64,000 bases of DNA from Holophagaceae bacterium (GTDB lineage Bacteria; Acidobacteriota; Holophagae; Holophagales; Holophagaceae), in assembly GCA_016710635.1 (NCBI GenBank), contig JADJVL010000001.1, forward strand, positions 1 through 64,000. The letters run 5' to 3'. Positions 56,033-64,000 of the stretch are shown piece by piece; the first letter of the stretch is position 1, and every line of letters starts with the position of its first letter. The position numbers and the translations under genes were made by a program. The notes beneath the pieces were generated by a model. The model had not been told where the DNA came from, did not search any database, and saw only the letters and a list, made by a program, of their open reading frames with translations.

Positions 56033-59000
56033 TCAGCCAAGGTCCACCGCGTCCAGGCAGGCCTGCATCCGCCGGCCGATGTCCGCCACATGCTTCGTGA
56101 GGGTGGACAGGTGGCCGCCGGGAAAGTCGAACCGCTCGATGGCGGGGATCAGCCGGTTCCAGCCCTGCTGGGTGGCGTCGCCTGCTCCCAACTGTTCTCC
56201 TGACCGGAAGAAGACCGCCGTCCCCGGGTAGGGCCCGGGGCGGTAGTTGGCGATGCTGTGGAGAAAGCGTCGGAACAGCAGTTCCTGGCGCTGGTCGTGA
56301 GGCAAGGCCCCGGGATCCGCCGGGTCGAGGCTGGCATCCCGGGGGTAGGCGGGTCCCGATGGGTCTGGGGCGGGCGGATCGATCATCAGGAGCAGATCCA
56401 CCTGCTGGCCCGCTGCGACGAGCTGCTGGGCGATCTCGAACGCTTCGAGGGCGCCGTTGCAGTAGCCGCCGAGCAGGTAGGGGCCCTCCGGCTGAACCGC
56501 TCGCAGCAGCTGCAGATGCGCCGCCGCCATGGCCTCCATGGCCACGGGCAGAGGCTGTCCCGCCAGGCCGAAGGGATGGAGCACGAGGAAGGGCTGGTCC
56601 GGCGCCAGGTGCTGAGCCAGGTTGCGGCAGTAGAAGCCGCCGCCGTTGTAGTCGCCGTGCAGGAAGAAGAAGGGCCGGCGCGCCCCGCCCGCCTGCACGA
56701 CCGCCAGCGGTGTCTCCTCCAGCTCCGACGCGCCGTCCGTCAAGAGCCGATACAGGGACTGGATCGTGGCGTTGGCATAGAGCGACGCGATGGGCAGCTT
56801 CCGGCCGAAGACTTCTTCCAGCCGCGCGAGCATCGCGAAGACCAGGAGGGAATGGCCGCCAAGGTCGAAGAAGTCGTCCAGGATCCCGATGGGGCGCACG
56901 TCGAGGAGCTCTTCCCAGATCTGGGCGATGAGCATCTGGGTGGGATTGGACGGGCTGAGGTGCTGCCTCGGCGTCGCGCAGCCCAGGGGCAGCTCCCGCA
57001 ACAGCCCGCGGTCCAGCTTGCCGTTCTTCATGGGCAGGGCGTCGAGGACGGCGAAGGTGTCCGGCACCATGTAGTGGGGCAGCTTGCGCCGCAGGAAGTC
57101 CCCGAGGCCTTCCACGGTGAAGGCCAGGTCATTGCGCTGGGGCGCTTCCAGGTAGGCGACGATCCGCTTGCCGCCGGTCGCGTCCTCCCGCACGTCCACC
57201 ACGCTGCGGGGCACGCCCGGGTACTGGGCGAGAACGGCCTCGATCTCACCGAGCTCGATGCGATGCCCCCGGATCTTCACCTGGGCATCCCGCCGGCCCA
57301 GGAATTCGAGGGTGCCGTCCGGCAGGCGCCGGGCCAGGTCGCCGGTCCGGTAGAGGCGTGCGCCGGGCCGCGAGCTGAAGGGATCCGGGAGGAAGGCCGC
57401 GGCGGTGAGGCCGGGCAGGTTCCGGTAGCCCCGGGCCAGCCCCAGCCCGCCCAGGTGCAGTTCGCCCGTCACGCCCACGGGCACCGGTTCGCCGCGGGGA
57501 TCCAGGACGAAGGCGGTGCTGTTGCCGATGGGCCGGCCGATGGGAACGGAGCGCACCCCTTCGTCCAGGTCTAGAGGGATCGGATGGCAACAGGAGAAGG
57601 TGGTGGCCTCCGTGGGCCCGTAGCCGTTGATGATCCGGGTCTCCGGCAGCAGGTCCAGGGCGCGCCGGACGTGGCGCACGGAAAGGGCCTCGCCGCCGAT
57701 GAGGAGCTGCCGCACGCCGCGCAGGGTTTCCGGGGCGTGGTGGATGATCGCGTTGAACAGGGCCGAGGTGAGCCAGAGGGTGTTGATGCGGTGGTCCTCC
57801 AGTTCCCGCCGCAGGATCGCCGGGGAGATCCGTGCTTCGGGGTAGAGGACGCAGCGGCCGCCGTGGAGCAGCGGCCCCCAGATCTCGAAGGTGGCGGCGT
57901 CGAAGGCCGCCGGCGCGGCCTGCAGGATCCGGGTGGCGCCGTCGAGCTGGACGCAGTCCAGGCCGAAGACCAGGCGCACGATGCCGCGGTGGAGGATCTC
58001 CACGCCCTTGGGCCGGCCCGTGGAGCCGGAGGTGTACATGACGTAGGCGAGGTCTTCGGGGCCCGTCTGCACCGGCGGATTCGTTGTGGGCTCCGGGCTC
58101 TCCGCCAAGCGGTCGAGGTCGAGGCGGAAGGCCGTGACCGCGCAGTCGGGCAGCCCCTCCAGCAGGTCCCCGTGGGTGAGGAGGAACCGCGCGCCCGCAT
58201 CTTCGAGGACGAAGGCCAGCTGCTCCGCGGGATGGGCGGGATCGAGGGGGACATAGGCACCGCCGGCCTTCAGGATTCCCAGCAACCCCGCGATGAGTTC
58301 CAGGGACCGTTCCATCAGCACCGCCACGGTCACGCCGGGACCCACGCCCCGGCGCCGCAGCCCGTGGGCGATCTGGTTGGCCCGGGCGTTCAGGTCGGCA
58401 TAGGTCAGGCTCCGCGCCCCGAGGACCAGGGCGATGGCCGCCGGCGACCGGGCGGCCTGCGCTTCGAAGAGGGCGTGGACCGGCAGGTCCGGAAGCTCCC
58501 GGGCCGTCTCGTTCCAGGTCACGAGGAGGCGGTGCCGCTCCGCCTCCGACAGGAGGGGGAGCCGCGCGATCCGCTGCTCCGGCGCCGCCGCCATGCCTTC
58601 CAGCACGCGCTGGAAGAGCTCCAGCAGACGCTCCGCCGTGGCGGCGTCGAAGAGGTCCGTGGCGTAGTCCAGGCGGGCTTCCAGGCCCTGGTCGGATTCC
58701 CACATGGAGAGACCAAGGTCGAACATGGAGAAGCCGGCATCGAGGTCCAGCCCCTGCTCCTCCAGGTCCAGGAAGGTGGCGTCCGTCCGCGGGTCGTTCT
58801 GCAGGACGAACATCACTTGGAAGAGAGGGGCGTGACTGCGGCTGCGGGGCGGGTTGAGGGCCTCCACCAGTCCCTCAAAGGGCAGGTCCTGGTGCTGGAA
58901 GGCGCCCAGGGCCTTGGTCCGGACGCGCCCGAGCAACTCTCGCACCGTGGGCTCCCCCGACAGGTCCGTGCGCAGGGCCAGCATGTTGACGAACAGTCCG

Positions 59001-59944
59001 ATCAGGGGTGCGACCTCGGGCCGCATGCGGCCGGCGATGGGTGAGCCGACGACGAGATCCTCCTGGCCGCAGGTCCGGGCCAGCAGCAATTGGAAGCCGG
59101 CGAGCAGCGTCATGAAAAGCGTGACGCCTTCCTGCCGCGCCAGGGCCTTCAGGGCTTCCGCCAGGGACCGCGGCAGGGAGCGCGCCGCGTGGGCGCCACG
59201 ATGGCTTGAGATGGGGGGCCGGGCGTGATCCTGGGGAAGGTCCAGCAGGACCGGCACCCCTTCGAGCTGGCGCCGCCAGTAGGCCAGCTGCCGCTCCAGC
59301 AGCGCCCCCTGGAGCTGCTCCCGCTGCCACTGGCTCACATCGGCGACCTGCACCGGCAAGGCGGGAAGCGAGGGCGCTTCGCCCAGGCAGACCGCGCGGT
59401 AGCAAGCTTTCAGCTCCTGCAGGAGCAGGGCCATGGACCAGCCATCGGACACGATGTGGTGCATGCAGAGAACCAGGATGTGGACCTCCGGCGCCACCCT
59501 GAACAGGGTCGCCCGCAGCAGGGGACCAGCCTTCAGGTCGAAGGGCCGCCGCGCCTCCTCCCTCGCCAGCGCCAGGCCCCGGACCTCCCGGTCTTCCCCG
59601 CTTGCCTCCGCGGTTGCCTCTGCGGCATCCACCAGGGCGAGTTCGATGTTTCCTTCGGCGGCGATGACCTGGTGCGGCTGGCCCTCCAGCCAGCGGAAGG
59701 TGGTCCGCAAGGACTCGTGCCGCCGTGCGACCTGCCGGAGGCTCTCCCGGAGGGCCTCGACCTGCAGGGGACCCCGGAGCCGCAGGGCGAGCGGAATGTT
59801 GTAGACCGCGGGCTCGGCGATGACCTGATCCAGGAACCAGAGCCGGGCCTGGGCGTGGGAGGCGGGGAAGACAAAAGCTTCCTGCCCTTCGGGGGCGAGG
59901 CCGGCCAAGGGTTCACCGCCAGGGTTGAGGTTGGAAACCGGCAA
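56033..59944 (-). CDS. Single-module NRPS, C-A-PCP-TE
   Basis: About 1,303 residues from TTG 59944 (GAGG 5 bases upstream); the frame is open to 60319 but upstream sequence is Arg-rich and overlaps a divergent gene. C domain: SHAQARLWFLDQ (~30) and active site HHIVSDGWSM (~163). A domain: YTSGSTGRPKGVEI (~635), AFDAATFEIWG (the alpha-amino Asp is present), INGYGPTEATTF, LYRTGDLARR and NGKLDRG (~970). PCP: FFDLGGHSLLVFAML (Ser ~1030). TE: LGGYCNGALEAFE (~1160) has Cys in place of the usual nucleophilic Ser, with Asp in MIDPPAPDP and His in FPGGHLSTL (~1277). First gene of the five-gene operon; it would add one residue to a donor and release the product. Confidence 0.93.
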   Translation of the reverse strand: MPVSNLNPGGEPLAGLAPEGQEAFVFPASHAQARLWFLDQVIAEPAVYNIPLALRLRGPLQVEALRESLRQVARRHESLRTTFRWLEGQPHQVIAAEGNIELALVDAAEATAEASGEDREVRGLALAREEARRPFDLKAGPLLRATLFRVAPEVHILVLCMHHIVSDGWSMALLLQELKACYRAVCLGEAPSLPALPVQVADVSQWQREQLQGALLERQLAYWRRQLEGVPVLLDLPQDHARPPISSHRGAHAARSLPRSLAEALKALARQEGVTLFMTLLAGFQLLLARTCGQEDLVVGSPIAGRMRPEVAPLIGLFVNMLALRTDLSGEPTVRELLGRVRTKALGAFQHQDLPFEGLVEALNPPRSRSHAPLFQVMFVLQNDPRTDATFLDLEEQGLDLDAGFSMFDLGLSMWESDQGLEARLDYATDLFDAATAERLLELFQRVLEGMAAAPEQRIARLPLLSEAERHRLLVTWNETARELPDLPVHALFEAQAARSPAAIALVLGARSLTYADLNARANQIAHGLRRRGVGPGVTVAVLMERSLELIAGLLGILKAGGAYVPLDPAHPAEQLAFVLEDAGARFLLTHGDLLEGLPDCAVTAFRLDLDRLAESPEPTTNPPVQTGPEDLAYVMYTSGSTGRPKGVEILHRGIVRLVFGLDCVQLDGATRILQAAPAAFDAATFEIWGPLLHGGRCVLYPEARISPAILRRELEDHRINTLWLTSALFNAIIHHAPETLRGVRQLLIGGEALSVRHVRRALDLLPETRIINGYGPTEATTFSCCHPIPLDLDEGVRSVPIGRPIGNSTAFVLDPRGEPVPVGVTGELHLGGLGLARGYRNLPGLTAAAFLPDPFSSRPGARLYRTGDLARRLPDGTLEFLGRRDAQVKIRGHRIELGEIEAVLAQYPGVPRSVVDVREDATGGKRIVAYLEAPQRNDLAFTVEGLGDFLRRKLPHYMVPDTFAVLDALPMKNGKLDRGLLRELPLGCATPRQHLSPSNPTQMLIAQIWEELLDVRPIGILDDFFDLGGHSLLVFAMLARLEEVFGRKLPIASLYANATIQSLYRLLTDGASELEETPLAVVQAGGARRPFFFLHGDYNGGGFYCRNLAQHLAPDQPFLVLHPFGLAGQPLPVAMEAMAAAHLQLLRAVQPEGPYLLGGYCNGALEAFEIAQQLVAAGQQVDLLLMIDPPAPDPSGPAYPRDASLDPADPGALPHDQRQELLFRRFLHSIANYRPGPYPGTAVFFRSGEQLGAGDATQQGWNRLIPAIERFDFPGGHLSTLTKHVADIGRRMQACLDAVDLG

Positions 59945-60092
59945 GCTGACCTCGGCCTTTCGCGGACACAGGGGAGTGTCGTCGAGTCTACCTGAACGCT
60001 TCGGGGGCACGCGCGGCGGAGCTGGGCGGGCGGCGGATTGCGGCGGACCCGCATCCGCGACATCGTGGGACTTCCAGGGAAGGGGGTTCGAC

Positions 60093-61283
60093 ATGCGGTT
60101 CCGCCAGGCCGGCCTCGCCCTCCTGACCCTGTTCGCCGCGACGGTCCTCGGGGCGCGCCCACAGGTGGCGGCGCCAGAGGCGGGCCGCACGAGCGCCGCC
60201 ACCGACGGCCTCGCCCAGGCCCTGGCCCGGGCGGGCGGGAACCGGCCGGAGCTGGAACTGGCCCTGCAGGCCGCGCCGCCTTCCCAGCGGGAGGGCCTGC
60301 GCTTCCTGGTGGAGCACATGCCGGATCGGGACCTCCAGACCCTCAGCGCGCGCTTCCTGCTGGAGAACGCCGCCCAGGCCTACGATGCCTTTGCCAGGAC
60401 CCCGTGGCGCGAACGGATTCCCGAAGCGCTCTTCCTCAACGACATCCTGCCCTACGCCACCTTGACGGAACCCCGGGACGCTTCCCGAGCCCTGCTGCGG
60501 GCCAAGGCCGCGCCCCTTGTGGCGGGCTGCGAGACCCCGGCGGAGGCCGCCCACGCCCTCAACCACGAGCTCTTCAAGGCACCGAGGATCGTCTACGCCG
60601 CCGAAGGCGTGCGGGTGGATCCGGCGCCCCTGGAGACCCTGGCCCAGGGCAAAGCCACCTGCATCGGCCTGTCCATCCTGCTCGTGGCGGCCTGCCGGGC
60701 CGTGGGGATTCCCGCCCGCATCGCCGGGACGCCGGTCTGGACCAGCGGCCGGGGCAACGGCGGCACCCACGAGTGGGTGGAGGTCTGGGATGACGGCTGG
60801 CACTACCTGGGGGCCGCCGAGCCCTACAGCGAAGGCTTGGATTACGCCTGGTTCCGGGAGGAGGCCGCCCAGGGCCTCCGCGACCAGCCGCTCCACGCCA
60901 TCTACGCCACCAGCTTCCGCCGGACCGGCACGCGCTTCCCCCTGGTCTGGGCGCCCCAGGACCAGTGGGTGGAGGCCGTCAATGTCACCGACCGCTACAA
61001 GGCCGTCTGGAACGGTGGCGAAGTCCGCCGCGGCCGCCTCGTGGTGAGGGTGGTGGACCGCCTGGACCGTCCCCTCGACGCCGTCGTCACCGTCCAGCCC
61101 CTCGCCTCCCCGGAACCCTCCCGGGGCCTCTGCCGCGGCGCCGCCGGCGTGGACTTTCCCATTCCGGGAAGCATCCCCGCCGCGGTCTACCGGATCTCCG
61201 CGGAATATGAAGGCCGATCCGCGAAGGTGGAGGCCAAGGCCGGCGCCCGGGCGGAGGACGTCGTGGTGGTGCGGATGGACTGA
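60093..61283 (+). CDS. Secreted transglutaminase-like protein
   Basis: A 396-residue protein from ATG 60093, with a signal peptide (MRFRQAGLALLTLFAATVLG). The transglutaminase/papain-like core has Cys in QGKATCIGLSILLVAACRAV (~190), His in NGGTHEWVEVWDDGW (~226) and the segment HYLGAAEPYSEGLDYAWF, a variant also seen in a bacterial subfamily where GACEPEP replaces the usual DP. The C-terminal ~90 residues are Ig/carboxypeptidase-regulatory-like (RRGRLVVRVVDRLDRPLDAV). It is divergent from the NRPS with ~150 bp between likely starts, so a shared promoter region is possible. Role (protease, amidase, cross-linker) unknown. Confidence 0.82.
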   Translation: MRFRQAGLALLTLFAATVLGARPQVAAPEAGRTSAATDGLAQALARAGGNRPELELALQAAPPSQREGLRFLVEHMPDRDLQTLSARFLLENAAQAYDAFARTPWRERIPEALFLNDILPYATLTEPRDASRALLRAKAAPLVAGCETPAEAAHALNHELFKAPRIVYAAEGVRVDPAPLETLAQGKATCIGLSILLVAACRAVGIPARIAGTPVWTSGRGNGGTHEWVEVWDDGWHYLGAAEPYSEGLDYAWFREEAAQGLRDQPLHAIYATSFRRTGTRFPLVWAPQDQWVEAVNVTDRYKAVWNGGEVRRGRLVVRVVDRLDRPLDAVVTVQPLASPEPSRGLCRGAAGVDFPIPGSIPAAVYRISAEYEGRSAKVEAKAGARAEDVVVVRMD

Positions 61284-61328
61284 GTCCTGGTCAGGCGGGG
61301 CCGCGACGGCTCCGCCTGACCAGGACTC
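61282..61328. terminator. 17-bp inverted repeat between convergent genes
   Basis: gagtcctggtcaggcgg at 61282-61298 is exactly complementary to 61312-61328, making a very stable stem with a 13-base loop. It starts within the stop codon of the gene at 60093 and ends 19 bp before the convergent lipoprotein stop. There is no T-run on either side, so it may be a rho-assisted or 3'-protecting structure rather than a classical terminator. Confidence 0.55.
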
Positions 61329-61347
61329 CATTCAGGAACGGTTTTCC

Positions 61348-61620
61348 CTACCGGTGGCCGCGGCCCCGGCGCCGGGTCTCCTTCGGCCAATGGGACCTGG
61401 GAAGCTCCCGGCGGCCGCCGTCCCGGCGGTCCGAGTAGTACCAGCGATCGTTGTTGTAGAAGTAGTGGTAGCCGCCCTGCTCGTAGTAGTCGTCATCGCC
61501 GATCTCGACGACGACCGGCAGGATCGGGATCACCTCCACCCCGCCCCCGGGCCGGTGCGCCACTACGCAGCCCGTGAGCAGCACTCCCGCTGCCGCCAAC
61601 ACCAACAGTCCGTTTTTCAT
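61348..61620 (-). CDS. Small lipoprotein
   Basis: 90 residues from ATG 61620, preceded by AGGAGG. A lipoprotein leader MKNGLLVLAAAGVLLTGC has Cys ~18. The mature part contains a hydrophobic VIPILPVVVEIGDD and an aromatic/acidic segment DDDYYEQGGYHYFYNNDRWY YSDRRDG, then a basic tail (RRRGRGHR). Small Tyr/Asp-rich lipoproteins of this kind are common in Proteobacteria and Acidobacteriota and have no assigned role. It converges with the transglutaminase-like gene. Confidence 0.75.
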   Translation of the reverse strand: MKNGLLVLAAAGVLLTGCVVAHRPGGGVEVIPILPVVVEIGDDDYYEQGGYHYFYNNDRWYYSDRRDGGRRELPRSHWPKETRRRGRGHR

Positions 61621-62183
61621 CGTTTCCTCCTCGTGTTCCCTCAGAGAATCCGCAAGCCAGCGCCTGCCGCGCAGGCATGGCCTCGGTCCACAGGGTCGTT
61701 GCCCATTCACTTGTCCTCGGGTCCCATCCAAAGTTCGGGACCACGGGAAGGGCAGCACTTTTCGCGCCGATACCCATACCTATTATTTCAAGTCACTTAT
61801 CTAGCATTCAAAAACCAAATGTTCCCCCCATCCCATCAGCATGAAGGGCTTCCTCCGATCAATCCGGAGATCAAGGACCACCTAGCCATTGCCCGCTGGG
61901 CCAAAAGCCTCTGCGATCCGGGTCGATCCAGAGGGATATGAATACAATCAAAATGATTAGATAACTTTTGTAAAAATTGTTATTAATTGTTTTATTTAAT
62001 TTGTTATATATAACGAGAATTACTTCAAAATGAATTACAATATATTTCAATTCGAAAGCGAGTTCCCTTGTTTCCCGTACCCCGCATGGAACGCCGACCA
62101 GCCCGTGAATCGTCCGCGCTGTCGATGCTGACTTCACCGGTAAATCTGCGGTCAGGCCGGACAGAGCTCCGCGGAGGCCGCGC
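61621..62183. other. Intergenic stretch with an AT-rich island
   Basis: No convincing full-length gene. About 61,935-62,060 is extremely AT-rich (long runs such as ttgttattaattgttttatt) in an otherwise GC-rich region. A 40-codon frame at 61819-61941 (MFPPSHQHEGLPPINPEIKD HLAIARWAKSL...) looks partly coding-like and could be a gene remnant, without a recognisable family or clear ribosome-binding site. The AT-rich part probably contains the promoter of the sigma-54 regulator gene and may be a nucleoid-protein binding region. Confidence 0.45.
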
Positions 62184-63665
62184 GTGATCGGCAGCCCAGA
62201 GATCCTTGGCGCGAACATCCTCATCGTGGACGACCAGCCGGCCAATGCGGAACTGCTGGAGCGCACCCTGCGGAGCGCAGGCTACACGGCCCTCACCACC
62301 ACCCTGGACCCCACGGCCGTCTTCGGCCTGCATGGGCAGCACCGCTATGACCTGATCATCCTGGATCTCGTAATGCCGGTGATGGATGGGTTCGAGGTGA
62401 TCGAGGCCCTGAAGGAGATCGAGAAGGACAGCTACCTGCCGGTCCTCGTCATCACCGCGGAACCGGGACACAAGCTGCGGGCCCTGCAGGCCGGCGCCAA
62501 GGATTTCATCAGCAAGCCCCTCAACCTCGCCGAGGTCCAGATGCGCGTCCACAACATGGTGGAGGTGCGCCTCCTGCATGTGGCCACCCGCCGCCTCTAC
62601 GAACAGGTGCTGGCGGAGCGGGAAGCGCAGGAACGCCTGTCGGACGCCCTGCAGGCCGCCATGGTGCGCGTGGTCCACGATTTCGATGAGCCCCGGGGCA
62701 TCGTCGCCAAGAGCGGACCCATGCGCAAGGTGGTGGACCTGGCCCGCCGGGTTGCCAAAGTGGATTCCACCGTCCTCGTCATCGGTGAAAGCGGATCGGG
62801 CAAGGAGCGCATCGCGCGGCTGCTCCACGACGAGTCCACCCGCGCCGGCGGCCCCTTCGTCGCGGTGAACTGCGGCGCCATCGCCGAGACCCTCCTGGAG
62901 AGCGAGATGTTCGGCCACGCCCGGGGAGCCTTCACCGGCGCCACCGGGGAGCGCGCGGGACTCTTCGAGGCGGCCCACACCGGCACGCTGTTCCTGGATG
63001 AGATCGGCGAGGTGTCGCCGGGCATGCAGGTCAAGCTCCTGCGGGCGATCCAGGAACGGGAGATCCGCCGCGTCGGCGACACCAAGAACCGGAAGGTCGA
63101 CGTGCGGATCCTCGCGGCCACGAACCGGGACCTGGCCAAGGCCGTGGCCGAGGGTAGCTTCCGCCAGGACCTCTTCTACCGGCTCAATGTGGTGGACCTG
63201 CGGATCCCCGCCTTGCGCGAGCGGCGGGATGACATCCTGCCCCTGGCCCGGGTCCTGCTCGCCGAGGCCGCCCTCCGGATGAAACGCAAGGTTTCGGGGA
63301 TCGCGCCGGAAGCCGCCGACCAGCTCATGCGCTACGACTGGCCCGGAAATGTGCGCGAACTGGAGAACGCCATGGAGCGCGCGGTGGCTCTCGCGCTGCC
63401 GGACAGCACGCGCGTGGAGCTCGCGGATCTCCCCGAGGAGGTGCGCATGGCCTCCCCCCGGCCGCGGGCGGAGCACGGACGGCCGCGGCCCTTGGAGGAG
63501 GTTGAGAAGGAGCACATCCTCGCGACCCTGGCCCAGAACGGCGGCAACCAGACCCACACCGCCAGGCACCTCGAGATCGGGCAGGCGACCCTCTACCGCA
63601 AGCTCAAAAGCTACGGTCTTATCGGTGGGGACGCCCGCAAGCCCGTGGCCGCGCCAGGGGGCTGA
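62184..63665 (+). CDS. Sigma-54-dependent response regulator (NtrC family)
   Basis: 493 residues from GTG 62184 (GGAGG 8 bases upstream). The receiver domain (~8-125) has VDDQ, phospho-Asp in LIILDLVMPVMDGF and Lys in DFISKPLN. A linker coiled coil (~130-165) follows. The AAA+ domain has Walker A GESGSGKE (~200), the sigma-54-contacting GAFTGA loop (GHARGAFTGATGER, ~252), Walker B GTLFLDEIGEV and the R-finger region ATNRDL...FRQDLFYRLNVV. The C-terminal Fis-type HTH reads EHILATLAQNGGNQTHTARH LEIGQATLYRKLKSYGL. It activates sigma-54 promoters on phosphorylation; no kinase is adjacent. Confidence 0.95.
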   Translation: MIGSPEILGANILIVDDQPANAELLERTLRSAGYTALTTTLDPTAVFGLHGQHRYDLIILDLVMPVMDGFEVIEALKEIEKDSYLPVLVITAEPGHKLRALQAGAKDFISKPLNLAEVQMRVHNMVEVRLLHVATRRLYEQVLAEREAQERLSDALQAAMVRVVHDFDEPRGIVAKSGPMRKVVDLARRVAKVDSTVLVIGESGSGKERIARLLHDESTRAGGPFVAVNCGAIAETLLESEMFGHARGAFTGATGERAGLFEAAHTGTLFLDEIGEVSPGMQVKLLRAIQEREIRRVGDTKNRKVDVRILAATNRDLAKAVAEGSFRQDLFYRLNVVDLRIPALRERRDDILPLARVLLAEAALRMKRKVSGIAPEAADQLMRYDWPGNVRELENAMERAVALALPDSTRVELADLPEEVRMASPRPRAEHGRPRPLEEVEKEHILATLAQNGGNQTHTARHLEIGQATLYRKLKSYGLIGGDARKPVAAPGG

Positions 63666-63744
63666 TCGTCCCGTGGCGCGGGCGGGCGGACGGCGCCCCT
63701 TCAACTCCGGCTGACAAGCCGCCGCGCCCCCGGGACAATGGCCC

Positions 63745-64000
63745 CATGCCCGAGACCGCGCTCCTCGCCACGGATCTTCCCTTCCCGGTCTTCCGTCGGG
63801 GCAAGGTGCGCGATGTCTACGACCTCGGGGATCGGCTTCTTCTGGTGGCCACGGATCGCATCAGCGCCTTCGACTGCGTGATGCCGGAGGGCATTCCCGG
63901 GAAGGGGCGCATCCTCACCCAGGTGGCGAACTACTGGTTCCTCGCCACGGCGGATCTGGTTCCGAACCACCTGCGGGCCACCGTGGTGGAGGACTTTCCG
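63745..64000 (+). CDS. purC: Phosphoribosylaminoimidazole-succinocarboxamide synthase, 5' part
   Basis: Truncated by the window edge; 85 residues are visible from ATG 63745. FRRGKVRDVYDLGDRLLLVA TDRISAFDCVMPEGIPGKGR is the SAICAR-synthetase N-terminal signature (the RGKVRDVY and DRISAFD motifs), followed by ILTQVANYWF as in the longer bacterial/yeast form. The enzyme ligates aspartate to CAIR in de novo purine synthesis (cytosol). It starts 79 bp after the sigma-54 regulator stop; whether the two are cotranscribed is not clear. Confidence 0.95.

Overview
The window is GC-rich bacterial chromosome. Gene content points to Acidobacteriota, most likely the Holophagae (Geothrix/Holophaga-like). 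That is an inference from composition and gene style: frequent GTG/TTG starts, Holophaga-like secreted beta-propeller and M4 protease proteins, and an F-type ATPase cluster with two b subunits and no a or c subunit. It was not tested by alignment.

Layout. (1) 1-4,984 is accessory DNA on the 3' side of a tRNA-Glu/tRNA-Lys pair: a two-gene unknown operon with an apparent frameshift, a perfect 30-bp palindrome, an XRE-regulator operon with operator-like direct repeats, and a divergent winged-helix-like gene. (2) 5,014-7,876: two tRNAs, then ilvE and a MocR-type GntR/aminotransferase gene in one operon. (3) 8,086-32,531 is a secretome block read leftward: a ~4,240-residue surface protein with 22 tandem ~102-residue Ig/cadherin-like repeats, a ~1,300-residue beta-propeller/Ig/PPC protein, an OmpR-type response regulator and histidine kinase, and two thermolysin-family (M4) proteases with PPC tails. 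(4) 32,822-35,640: der, a low-GC HEPN-like gene, tRNA-Asp and tRNA-Val. (5) 35,832-42,317: ATP synthase genes b', b, delta, alpha, gamma, beta, epsilon, with a 109-bp tandem duplication between beta and epsilon. (6) 42,409-50,333: an Hpt protein, two MBL-fold hydrolases, an outer-membrane-type protein, a TPR protein, a Gly-rich lipoprotein, a cysteine synthase and a REC-EAL phosphodiesterase. (7) 50,308-59,944 is a compact five-gene biosynthetic operon read leftward: NRPS C-A-PCP-TE, a GT1 glycosyltransferase, a GT2-like/transglutaminase fusion, a free-standing A-PCP, and a 4'-phosphopantetheinyl transferase, joined by 4-base or 1-base overlaps except for a 9-bp gap after the NRPS. A secreted transglutaminase-like gene is divergent from it. 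(8) 61,348-64,000: a small lipoprotein, an AT-rich gap, a sigma-54 response regulator and the start of purC.

The most interesting system is the NRPS operon. It looks self-contained: the PPTase activates both carrier domains, A-PCP could load a first unit (its A domain lacks the usual Asp for an alpha-amino group), the C-A-PCP-TE module adds a second, a thioesterase with a Cys nucleophile releases it, and a UGT-like enzyme could glycosylate it. A transglutaminase-fold protein is a candidate amide-forming or maturation enzyme. The product is unknown.

Caution: at least five otherwise intact genes contain single-base frameshifts (near 966, 20,060, 21,966, 53,143 and 54,600). Sequencing or assembly error is the simplest explanation. 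For those genes the spans given are the reconstructed ones.
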